A stretch of DNA of 6,206 nt from Oscillospiraceae bacterium (GTDB lineage: Bacteria > Bacillota > Clostridia > Oscillospirales > UBA929): NCBI GenBank assembly GCA_009777435.1, contig WRLW01000093.1, positions 1 to 6,206 on the forward strand, written 5' to 3'. Below are positions 1 through 5,659 of the stretch, piece after piece. The notes beneath the pieces were generated by a model. The model saw nothing but the letters and a program-made list of their open reading frames with translations. It did no database searches and was not told where the DNA came from. The position numbers and the translations under genes are program-made. Position 1 is the stretch's first letter, and each line of letters begins with the position of its first letter.

Positions 1-54
1 TGTATAAGTCATACGGATCCGGCGATTTTGAGGAAATATAACGGCATCGCTTAA
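1..54 (+). CDS. 3' end of an unidentified upstream gene (partial)
   Basis: The first bases probably hold the tail of a gene that begins before the window. Two frames are possible. Frame 1 reads 17 residues ending in KYNGIA and stops at TAA 52-54, just before the ribosome binding site of the next gene. Frame 3 reads 12 residues ending in GDFEEI and stops at TAA 39-41. Frame 1 gives the tighter packing to the next gene, which is why it is used for the coordinates, but neither tail is recognisable as a family. The product cannot be named. Confidence 0.3.
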   Translation, partial: CISHTDPAILRKYNGIA

Positions 55-56
55 TG

Positions 57-62
57 AAAGGA
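57..62 (+). promoter_or_regulatory. Ribosome binding site that decides the desulfurase start
   Basis: AAAGGA lies 8 bases before the ATG at 71. The in-frame ATG at 62 overlaps this site and so cannot use it. The protein from 71 begins MIYLDSAATT, the usual N-terminus of this enzyme family, so 71 is the preferred start. Confidence 0.7.
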
Positions 63-70
63 TGTGTGCG

Positions 71-1201
71 ATGATATATTTAGACAGTGCCGCCACGACG
101 CTGCAAAAGCCGCCTGAAGTATTGCGCGCCATGCGCACCGCGTTCAGCAGCTTCGGGGGCGCGGGCCGCGGCTCGCATCAGGCTTCCATGAACGCGGCCA
201 ACGCCATATACGATTTGCGCGAGACAGCGTGTGAAATGTTTGGGGCGTCGTCGCCGGAGCAGGTGATTCTGACCCACAACGCCACCCACGCGCTGAATAT
301 CGCCATAAAGGGCCTCGCGAAACCCGGCGGGCACGTATTGGTGTCGGGCTTTGAACACAACGCCGTTATGAGGCCGCTGAAAGCGCTCGAAAGTCAAAAC
401 ATAAGATACACGGTGGTAAAGACCCCTTTGTTTGATCCCGAGGAGTCCCTGAAAAATTTCTGGAAGATGCTGAGCGGCGACGTTTCGCTTGTGATCTGCA
501 CACACGCCTCGAATGTGTTTGGGACGGTAATGCCGGTCGCCGAGCTGTCAAAAATGTGCCGCGACAGGGGCGTGCCCATGATCATAGACGCGTCGCAGAC
601 CGCCGGGATACTGCCCATAAATATGCCGGAGCTTCACGGCGCGGTACTGTGTATGCCGGGGCACAAGGCGCTTTACGGCCCGCAGGGCACCGGCCTTCTT
701 ATCCTGCCGAAGGGCATGAGCTTGCCGCCCCTTATAGAAGGCGGCACAGGCAGCAATTCATTGCAATTTGATATGCCGGAAGAGCTTCCTGACGCGCTTG
801 AGGCGGGTACGCTGAACGCTTGGGGCGCGATAGGGCTTCTGGAGGGCATGAGATTTGCGCGCGCCCGCCAAAAGGAAATAGGACTTCATGAGCGCGCTCT
901 TATGACCGAATTGCTCGGCTTATTAGCGGGTATACGCACGGTAAAGTGCTACAGTCACCCGAAGCATCAAATCGGCGTATTGTCTATGACGTTTGGCGGA
1001 ATCGACGTCGAGCAGGCCGCTTCCGGCCTTGCCGACGCTGAAATCGCGGTGCGCGCCGGCCTGCAATGCGCCGCGCTGGCGCATATGACGGCGGGCACAT
1101 ACCCGGCGGGCACTCTGAGGGTCAGCTTGTCGGCATTCTCGACCACGGGCGAGATAAGAACTTTCGTTCGCCGGCTAAAGGAAATTTTAAGCAAAATGTG
1201 A
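71..1201 (+). CDS. Cysteine desulfurase family protein (class V aminotransferase fold, PLP-dependent)
   Basis: This is a 376-residue soluble fold-type I PLP enzyme of the cysteine desulfurase (NifS/SufS-like) branch, expected to release sulfur (or selenium) from cysteine (or selenocysteine) as an enzyme-bound persulfide. Visible motifs are the N-terminal LDSAATT (residues 4-10), THNATHALN (68-76), the cofactor aspartate in IDASQTAG (D173), the likely PLP-binding lysine in MPGHKALYGPQG (K199, preceded by H198), and RAGLQCAALAHMTAGT with the probable catalytic cysteine C333. The length fits the short desulfurase-like subfamily typified by Enterococcus EF2568, some members of which sit beside selenium genes. 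The usual GLHCAP motif reads GLQCAA here. The gene is followed by a terminator and appears separate from the cdaA operon. The family assignment is firm. The physiological acceptor (Fe-S, thio-tRNA or selenium) cannot be read from this window. Confidence 0.9.
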   Translation: MIYLDSAATTLQKPPEVLRAMRTAFSSFGGAGRGSHQASMNAANAIYDLRETACEMFGASSPEQVILTHNATHALNIAIKGLAKPGGHVLVSGFEHNAVMRPLKALESQNIRYTVVKTPLFDPEESLKNFWKMLSGDVSLVICTHASNVFGTVMPVAELSKMCRDRGVPMIIDASQTAGILPINMPELHGAVLCMPGHKALYGPQGTGLLILPKGMSLPPLIEGGTGSNSLQFDMPEELPDALEAGTLNAWGAIGLLEGMRFARARQKEIGLHERALMTELLGLLAGIRTVKCYSHPKHQIGVLSMTFGGIDVEQAASGLADAEIAVRAGLQCAALAHMTAGTYPAGTLRVSLSAFSTTGEIRTFVRRLKEILSKM

Positions 1202-1217
1202 TGCCGGCAGCCTTGCG

Positions 1218-1247
1218 GCCCCGCCCGCCGGCGGGGCTTGTCTCTTT
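1218..1247 (+). terminator. Intrinsic terminator after the desulfurase gene
   Basis: An 8-bp perfect stem, GCCCCGCC (1218-1225) with GGCGGGGC (1230-1237), closes a 4-base loop and is followed directly by TTGTCTCTTT (1238-1247). It starts 16 bases after the stop codon. The tail is T-rich rather than a pure T run, so termination may be partial. GCCGGC copies at 1203-1208 and 1227-1232 could allow a competing fold. Confidence 0.7.
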
Positions 1248-1274
1248 GCGCGGGGCGCGCGTAAAAAAGTTACA

Positions 1275-1303
1275 TTGCCAACCGCAAAGAATTATGGTAA
1301 AAT
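1275..1303 (+). promoter_or_regulatory. Predicted housekeeping-sigma promoter of cdaA-cdaR-rseC
   Basis: TTGCCA (1275-1280, 5 of 6 matches to TTGACA) and TAAAAT (1298-1303, 5 of 6 matches to TATAAT) are separated by exactly 17 bases. A TGG at 1295-1297 supplies the extended -10 TGn element. It lies in the AT-rich part of the gap, after the terminator. Transcription would start near 1310, giving a leader of only about 15-25 bases, too short for a riboswitch. Confidence 0.7.
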
Positions 1304-1318
1304 AAAAAACACTTAAGC

Positions 1319-1324
1319 GGGGTG
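1319..1324 (+). promoter_or_regulatory. Shine-Dalgarno-like GGGGTG before cdaA
   Basis: GGGGTG matches the core GGAGGTG if the A is replaced by a wobble-pairing G. It abuts or overlaps the GTG at 1324 but sits 8 bases before an in-frame TTG at 1333. The spacing therefore favours TTG 1333 as the true start, giving a protein three residues shorter that begins M-EAIVNILQ. Confidence 0.45.
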
Positions 1325-2196
1325 TGGGAATTTTGGAAGCTATTGTAAATATCTTGCAGAACTGGTGGAAATATATTTCGATGGCCACTCCGCGCGACGC
1401 CGCCGATATATTGATAATGGCCTTTTTCTTCTATCAGCTCATAAAGCTTATAAGCAGGACTAACGCCGGCAGGGTTCTTCGGGGCATCGTGCTGGTGATG
1501 GCCGGTTTTTTGCTGGCTCAGTATTTCCAGCTTACAATGGTCAATTATCTGCTATCCAACCTGCTTCAAGTCGGTCTGCTGGCGCTTGTGGTAGTCTTTC
1601 AGCCTGAGCTGCGTAAAATTTTGGAGCAGGTCGGCACGTCGAATATAAAAAATATAGTCGCGCGCGATATGCTGAACACATGGGACAACGCTATATTACA
1701 GACCGTCGAGGCGTGCAAGGTGCTGGCGTGGTCGCGCGAGGGCGCCCTCATAGTATTTGAGCGCCGCGTCAAGTTAGACGACTATATCAAGACGGGTACG
1801 CTGGTGAACGCGGACATAACCGCCGAGCTGCTGCGCAACATTTTCTATCCCAAGGCGCCGCTGCATGACGGCGCGGCGGTCATACAGGGGGCGCGCTTGG
1901 TAGGCGCGGGCTGTATGCTGCCGCTGACCAACAACCAGAACCTAAGCCGCGACCTTGGCATGAGGCACCGCGCGGGCGTTGGTATGAGCGAGAATTCCGA
2001 CGCCGTGGTCATCATCGTTTCCGAGGAGACAGGCTCTATATCGGTTTCGGTCGATGGCGTCCTAAAGCGTCATTTGGCGGCCGAAACGCTCGAACAGCTT
2101 TTGCGAAACGAATTGATACCCGGCGGCGAAGCAAACACGAGCGGGCCGCTGGCGCGCGTTCAGGCCTTTTTAAGAGGTGACCGTAATGAAAATTAG
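1324..2196 (+). CDS. cdaA: Diadenylate cyclase CdaA (DisA_N domain, c-di-AMP synthase)
   Basis: This membrane-bound enzyme joins two ATP molecules to make the second messenger c-di-AMP, which controls potassium and osmolyte transport and cell-wall homeostasis in Firmicutes. The 290-residue product (B. subtilis CdaA has about 273) has three hydrophobic segments near residues 26-43, 51-67 and 72-92, then a cytoplasmic DisA_N domain. That domain shows GALIVFE (140-146), the catalytic DGA motif in LHDGAAVI (D182-A184), and the RHR motif (214-216) within GMRHRAGVGMSE. The usual sequence is GTRHR, so the Thr is Met here. SEETGSISV (233-241) follows, as in the family. The gene is first in an operon and overlaps cdaR by 11 bases. 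The start is uncertain between GTG 1324 and TTG 1333; spacing from the GGGGTG site favours the latter. Confidence in the function is high. Confidence 0.95.
   Translation: MGILEAIVNILQNWWKYISMATPRDAADILIMAFFFYQLIKLISRTNAGRVLRGIVLVMAGFLLAQYFQLTMVNYLLSNLLQVGLLALVVVFQPELRKILEQVGTSNIKNIVARDMLNTWDNAILQTVEACKVLAWSREGALIVFERRVKLDDYIKTGTLVNADITAELLRNIFYPKAPLHDGAAVIQGARLVGAGCMLPLTNNQNLSRDLGMRHRAGVGMSENSDAVVIIVSEETGSISVSVDGVLKRHLAAETLEQLLRNELIPGGEANTSGPLARVQAFLRGDRNEN
2174..2180 (+). promoter_or_regulatory. Ribosome binding site that decides the cdaR start
   Basis: GAGGTGA (2174-2180) within AAGAGGTGA is a near-perfect Shine-Dalgarno sequence 5 bases before the ATG at 2186. It lies inside the end of cdaA. 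An in-frame GTG at 2177 falls within the site itself, so ATG 2186 is preferred. Confidence 0.75.
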
Positions 2197-3481
2197 CGCT
2201 TATAAAATCATTTTAATGATTCTGTCGGTCATCCTTTCGTCTGTAGTATGGCTGTATGTCATGTTTGTTATGGACGTTGACGGGCGCGCGACGGTTAGGG
2301 AGATTAAGGTCAATCTGGAAGGTCAGGAAACGCTGGCCTCGCGCGGGCTGTCGGTGATATATTGCAGGCCGGAAATCACTCTGACCTTCATCGGGCGCAG
2401 AACAGACCTTGTTAAGCTGGACAAAAACACGGTCAGCGTTTCGCTTGACGTCAGCGACGTCATATCCCCAAACAGATACGCGCGCTCCCACACGGAAATA
2501 AATTACCCGGAGGGCTTTAACGCAAGCTCGGTCGCTATAGAGTACACGCCCGCCGCGTCACAGATTGATTTTCTGGTGGATAAGACGGATACAAAGGTTG
2601 TGCCGGTAAGGATCAATTCAAATATAAACGTTATCGAGGGATACACATATGACCCGCCGATAGCCGACCCGTCGGCAATACGCGTAAACGGGCCCGAGAC
2701 CATCCTCGACAGTATCAGCTACGCCGAGATTTGGCTGGATGAGCGCGATATAGACAGGACTGTCGAGCGCCAGATGAGATACACGCTTATGGACGCCGAC
2801 GGCGAAAAAATTGAGGTTGACAGCCGCATAACGCTCGACTGCCTGCCGCAGGAGATAAATGTGACGGTGCCCGTCCACAAGACCAAGACGGTTATGCTTG
2901 ACGTTGAGATAAGGGACGGCGGCGGCGTGTCCGCGGACGACGTGTCTTACAGAATCGAGCCGGAGAGCATCGTCATCAAGGGCGACGCCGCGGTGCTGGA
3001 AGGAATCAACTCGCTTTTGCTGAGGACGATAGAGCTTTCGAGGGTGATGGGCAGCCGGTCGTTCGACGTCATAATCCCGCTTCCAAACGACTGCGAGAAC
3101 CTGAGCGGCGAGAATGTGGCTACAGTCTATGTCGAGATAACCGGCGTGCAGGCGCGCGCGCTGAATGTTACGAATATCGATTATATCAACGCGGAGATTC
3201 CTGAAGGACATGACATCAATTTTGTCACGAAGTCCATGACCGTATCGGTAAGAGGGCCGGAGTCGCTGGTCGAGGCCGTGGAGCCGTATAACGTGCGGGT
3301 GGTGGCGGATTTGGCGGGGCTGACCTTGGCGCCGGGCCAGATGACTGTGCCTGCCGCGGTCTATATAGACGGTTTTGGAAACCGCGTGGGCGCGGTCAAC
3401 GACAACCGTGATTATAGCGTCACCCTTGAAATAGCGCCTATTCGTGACGACGAAAACGGCGAACCCGACGACGAGCCATGA
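2186..3481 (+). CDS. cdaR: CdaA regulatory protein CdaR (YbbR-domain protein)
   Basis: This is a 431-residue single-pass membrane protein that in other Firmicutes binds CdaA and modulates its cyclase activity from outside the membrane. Residues 8-29 are a hydrophobic anchor (signal-anchor type). The rest is a series of about four YbbR-like beta domains, roughly at 34-130, 135-230, 232-320 and 323-416. Recurring family phrases include IRVNGPETILDSI (165-177), IVIKGDAAVLEGI (262-274) and VSVRGPESLVEAV (353-365). B. subtilis CdaR is somewhat longer (about 480) and also has four YbbR repeats. The C-terminus is a short acidic tail (about 421-431, DDENGEPDDEP). The gene starts inside cdaA and its stop overlaps the next start as ATGA, which suggests translational coupling through all three genes. 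glmM, the frequent third partner, does not follow. Confidence 0.92.
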   Translation: MKISAYKIILMILSVILSSVVWLYVMFVMDVDGRATVREIKVNLEGQETLASRGLSVIYCRPEITLTFIGRRTDLVKLDKNTVSVSLDVSDVISPNRYARSHTEINYPEGFNASSVAIEYTPAASQIDFLVDKTDTKVVPVRINSNINVIEGYTYDPPIADPSAIRVNGPETILDSISYAEIWLDERDIDRTVERQMRYTLMDADGEKIEVDSRITLDCLPQEINVTVPVHKTKTVMLDVEIRDGGGVSADDVSYRIEPESIVIKGDAAVLEGINSLLLRTIELSRVMGSRSFDVIIPLPNDCENLSGENVATVYVEITGVQARALNVTNIDYINAEIPEGHDINFVTKSMTVSVRGPESLVEAVEPYNVRVVADLAGLTLAPGQMTVPAAVYIDGFGNRVGAVNDNRDYSVTLEIAPIRDDENGEPDDEP

Positions 3482-3900
3482 CCGGGCGCGGCACTGTGAC
3501 GCGCGTGCTTCAGGACGGGCTTGTGGAGATAACAATGAAGCGGCGTTCCGCCTGCGCGTCGGATTGCCGGGATTGCGCGGGCTGCGGCGGCCGGTGGATA
3601 ACGGCGGTTGCGCTTAACAAGGCGGGCGCCTCCGAGGGAGACTCCGTGACGGTCGAAAGCCGCTCCGGCTCGGTAATCGGGCTGGCCGCGCTGACGTATC
3701 TCATGCCGGCGGTAATGCTGGTCGCCGGCTTCGTGCTGGGCGGCGCGCCCGCGGAGGCTTTTGATATGCCGGGCTTGCAGGTGCTGGCCGGCCTGCTGGC
3801 GGCCGGTATGGGAATATTGCTGATGCTGCCGGTAAATAAGCTTCTGAAACGCAGGATGATGTTAACTGTGGTGGCCATATCCGGCGCTCATCATTTGTAA
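3478..3900 (+). CDS. RseC/MucC-family membrane protein with a four-cysteine motif
   Basis: This 140-residue protein has the layout of the RseC/MucC (SoxR-reducing system) family. An N-terminal beta-rich segment (GTVTRVLQDGLVEI, 4-18) is followed by a cysteine cluster C26-x3-C30-x2-C33-x2-C36 ending in GG, a short domain with GDSVTVE (54-60), and two membrane segments near 65-88 and 99-120. Known members accompany electron-transport (Rnf) or SoxR-reducing functions, or modulate anti-sigma factor RseA/MucA. The clustered cysteines may bind a metal or Fe-S centre, which is inference. The start ATG overlaps the cdaR stop (ATGA, 3478-3481), so it is co-transcribed with cdaA-cdaR rather than with Rnf genes. 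The final 15 residues are not recognisably conserved. The family call is good; its role beside c-di-AMP synthesis is unknown. Confidence 0.8.
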   Translation: MTGRGTVTRVLQDGLVEITMKRRSACASDCRDCAGCGGRWITAVALNKAGASEGDSVTVESRSGSVIGLAALTYLMPAVMLVAGFVLGGAPAEAFDMPGLQVLAGLLAAGMGILLMLPVNKLLKRRMMLTVVAISGAHHL

Positions 3901-3901
3901 T

Positions 3902-3930
3902 TTGACATTCCATCCCATAGCATGTATAAT
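3902..3930 (+). promoter_or_regulatory. Exact consensus sigma-A/sigma-70 promoter upstream of yicC
   Basis: TTGACA (3902-3907) and TATAAT (3925-3930) are perfect consensus hexamers with the optimal 17-base spacer. The -35 begins 2 bases after the rseC stop codon. A start near 3937 would leave a leader of about 15 bases. The promoter starts a new transcription unit, yicC-gmk-rpoZ-priA. No terminator is visible between rseC and it, so read-through from the cdaA operon is also possible. Confidence 0.85.
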
Positions 3931-3939
3931 TTACATATT

Positions 3940-3945
3940 GGGGGT
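3940..3945 (+). promoter_or_regulatory. GGGGGT Shine-Dalgarno-like site that decides the yicC start
   Basis: GGGGGT lies 6 bases before ATG 3952 and equals GGAGGT with one A to G change, which can still pair by a G-U wobble. An in-frame ATG at 3922 falls inside the promoter, upstream of the predicted transcript start, so it is not used. Confidence 0.6.
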
Positions 3946-3951
3946 ACGCCG

Positions 3952-4830
3952 ATGCTAAAGAGCATGACCGGATACGGCCGGTGCGCGGTGAGCGCGTGCG
4001 GCTGTGATTTTACGGCGGAAATACGCTCCGTTAACCATCGTTATTTGGATTGTTCGGTGCGCGTACCGCGCCTTTTTGTGTTTTTGGAGGACGCGGTTAA
4101 AAGCTGTGTCTCAAACAGGCTGTCGCGCGGCAAGGTCGATGTGTTTCTGAGCGTGGACTCAAACGGCGCGGACAATGTTGGCATAACGCTCAACAAGCCG
4201 GTCGTATCGGCCTATCTCGACGCCATGCGCGAGCTTAAAAGCGGATACGGCTTGGACGGCGAGCCGACAGTTCAGTTTATATCAAGGATGCCGGATGTTT
4301 TCATAATCAAAAAAGAGGAGCCTGACGCCGAGGCAGTCACGGCGGCTGTCACAAAAGCGGTCAGCACCGCGTTAGACGGGCTTGAGGCTATGAGGATAGC
4401 CGAGGGCGAGCGCCTGTGCGGCTCGATATTGTCGCAAATGGACGTAATAGGGCAGTTGACGGCGAGTATAGAACGGCGTTCGGCCGAAACTCTGCCGGAG
4501 TACCGGGCTAAGCTTGAGACCCGTATGCGCGAGGTGCTGGAAGGCTCCGATATCGAGGAATCGCGCCTGTTGTCGGAAGCGGCGCTGTTTGCCGACAAGA
4601 CGGCTGTGAACGAGGAAATCGTGCGCCTGCGCAGTCACCTGACACAGCTTGCCGCCCTTATGCGCTCCAACGGCGCGCAGGGCCGCAAGGCGGACTTCCT
4701 GATTCAGGAGCTTCACCGCGAGGCGAACACCATAGGCTCGAAGGGCGGGGACGCCGAGCTGGCGCATATGGTGGTAGACCTAAAGGCCGAGATAGAGAAG
4801 ATAAGAGAGCAGGTACAGAATTTAGAATAA
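3952..4830 (+). CDS. yicC: YicC/YloC family endoribonuclease
   Basis: The 292-residue protein (E. coli YicC has 287) opens with the family signature MLKSMTGYGR (1-10), followed by EIRSVNHRYLD (23-33). These mark the YicC N-terminal domain. The C-terminal YicC/DUF1732 domain shows ADKTAVNEEIVRLRSH (214-229), GRKADFLIQELHREANTIGS (244-263) and the terminal KIREQVQNLE. Family members are cytoplasmic RNases; E. coli YicC has been linked to decay of the small RNA RyhB, and YloC is the Bacillus equivalent. The usual NTIGSK-(A/S)ND reads NTIGSKGGD here, a small change. ATG 3952 is chosen because of its ribosome binding site and the family N-terminus. It is first in the unit leading to gmk, with a 17-base gap and no remA (DUF370) gene between them. 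Confidence 0.95.
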   Translation: MLKSMTGYGRCAVSACGCDFTAEIRSVNHRYLDCSVRVPRLFVFLEDAVKSCVSNRLSRGKVDVFLSVDSNGADNVGITLNKPVVSAYLDAMRELKSGYGLDGEPTVQFISRMPDVFIIKKEEPDAEAVTAAVTKAVSTALDGLEAMRIAEGERLCGSILSQMDVIGQLTASIERRSAETLPEYRAKLETRMREVLEGSDIEESRLLSEAALFADKTAVNEEIVRLRSHLTQLAALMRSNGAQGRKADFLIQELHREANTIGSKGGDAELAHMVVDLKAEIEKIREQVQNLE

Positions 4831-4834
4831 TACC

Positions 4835-4840
4835 GGGGGG
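4835..4840 (+). promoter_or_regulatory. All-G Shine-Dalgarno-like site before gmk
   Basis: A run of six G lies 7 bases before ATG 4848. No better GGAGG-like site is present in the 17-base gap. It resembles the G-rich sites before cdaA and yicC and would pair with the 16S tail with one wobble. Confidence 0.5.
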
Positions 4841-4847
4841 CGTCTCC

Positions 4848-5453
4848 ATGTCGGGTATTCTTTTGGTGGTATCGGGGCCTTCGGGCGTCGGTAAAAGCAC
4901 AATAATTGAGCATGTAATACACGGGGACGCCGTTGGGCGCCTATGCCGCTTTTCTATTTCGATGACCACACGAGCGCCGCGCGCCGGCGAGATCGACGGC
5001 GAACACTATTTTTTTGTTGATGAAAAAGCGTTTCTGCGTGACGCGGAACACGGTATGCTGCTGGAATACGCGAGGTACAACGACCATTACTACGGCACGC
5101 CCGCCGAACCGGTCTTACGCAGCATCAATAATGGCGAATGTGTGATTCTTGACATAGAAACGCAGGGCATGTTTCAAGTGATCGGGAGGATGCCGGAGGC
5201 CGTCACGGTCTTTGTCGCGCCTCCAAGCGACGCCGTACTTGAGAAGCGGCTGCGCGGCCGGGGCACCGAGGATGAGGAGCGCATCATGAAACGCCTTGAG
5301 GCGGCGCGTCTGGAGCATGAGCATATAAGCAAGTACCAGTACATTATCATCAACGATATCTCCGATAAGGCCGCGCATGACCTCGCGGCGATCATAAGGG
5401 CGGAATGCCTTAAAACATACAGGACTATTTTCAAGGAAGTGAGAAAACAATGA
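4848..5453 (+). CDS. gmk: Guanylate kinase
   Basis: This 201-residue cytoplasmic enzyme phosphorylates GMP to GDP using ATP, a required step towards GTP; in Firmicutes it is a known target of (p)ppGpp inhibition. The P-loop is GPSGVGKS (10-17). The GMP-binding region is SISMTTRAPRAGEIDGEHYF (36-55), followed by YYGTP (81-85), ILDIETQG (100-107) in place of the common IDVQG, and the lid RLRGRGTEDEE (134-144). The last domain carries the family HEHISKYQYIIINDI (157-171). The length is normal (about 200-207). ATG 4848 is preceded by a G-run. The TGA overlaps the rpoZ ATG as ATGA, so translation is likely coupled. Confidence 0.97.
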   Translation: MSGILLVVSGPSGVGKSTIIEHVIHGDAVGRLCRFSISMTTRAPRAGEIDGEHYFFVDEKAFLRDAEHGMLLEYARYNDHYYGTPAEPVLRSINNGECVILDIETQGMFQVIGRMPEAVTVFVAPPSDAVLEKRLRGRGTEDEERIMKRLEAARLEHEHISKYQYIIINDISDKAAHDLAAIIRAECLKTYRTIFKEVRKQ

Positions 5454-5659
5454 TCAGTATGCTCGAACCGTCTGTAACCACATTGATGGAGCATGTGCCC
5501 AGCCGCTTTATGCTTGTAAACGTGGCGGCGCAGAGGGCCCGCAGTATCGCGGAGCAGGCGGAGATGAGACAGCTTCCGCTGCAAGCCAAAGCAATATCGC
5601 TGGCCATACGCGAGCTGGCCGACGGCAAACTAAGGGCGTATCCGTATTACGGTGATTGA
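5450..5659 (+). CDS. rpoZ: DNA-directed RNA polymerase omega subunit
   Basis: This 69-residue protein is the small subunit that helps assemble and stabilise RNA polymerase by clamping beta'. The family pattern is clear: MLEPSVTTLM (4-13), SRFMLVNVAAQRARSI (18-33) and KAISLAIRELADGKL (47-61), which align with the B. subtilis omega segments around LDSKYTLVTVSARRARE and KALEEIDAGLL. Its length matches the 60-70 residues of Firmicutes omega. Two starts are possible: ATG 5450, which overlaps the gmk stop and has AAGGA (5433-5437) 12 bases upstream, and ATG 5459, which gives the Bacillus-like ML-PS beginning. The first is used because of the ribosome binding site distance. The gene overlaps priA by 8 bases. 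Confidence 0.9.
   Translation: MISMLEPSVTTLMEHVPSRFMLVNVAAQRARSIAEQAEMRQLPLQAKAISLAIRELADGKLRAYPYYGD

Noticed and set aside
80..505. A 141-codon minus-strand open frame inside the desulfurase gene
   Set aside because: It is Arg-rich low-complexity translation antisense to conserved PLP-enzyme motifs, with no recognisable family.
1248..1260. A second GC hairpin, GCGC-GGGGC-GCGC, after the desulfurase terminator
   Set aside because: The stem has only 4 bp and is followed by GTAAAAAAG, not T. On the opposite strand the T run precedes the hairpin, so it is not a terminator either way.
1202..1323. Possible riboswitch or small RNA in the desulfurase-cdaA gap
   Set aside because: The 122 bases are accounted for by the terminator and the cdaA promoter. 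The predicted leader is about 15-25 bases, too short for a ydaO-type c-di-AMP riboswitch or any other known class.
2618..3535. A 305-codon open frame on the minus strand across cdaR and the start of rseC
   Set aside because: It lies antisense to a clear YbbR-domain gene. Its translation is rich in Arg and His with no domain or membrane pattern, as expected from the codon bias of the opposite strand.
3886..3900. Possible frameshift at the end of the RseC-like gene, because the last residues look unlike the family
   Set aside because: The tail of this family is variable, the stop lies directly before a strong promoter, and no continuation of family-like sequence is seen in the other frames.
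4372..4767. A 131-codon minus-strand open frame inside yicC
   Set aside because: It is antisense to the conserved YicC C-terminal domain and has no motif of its own.
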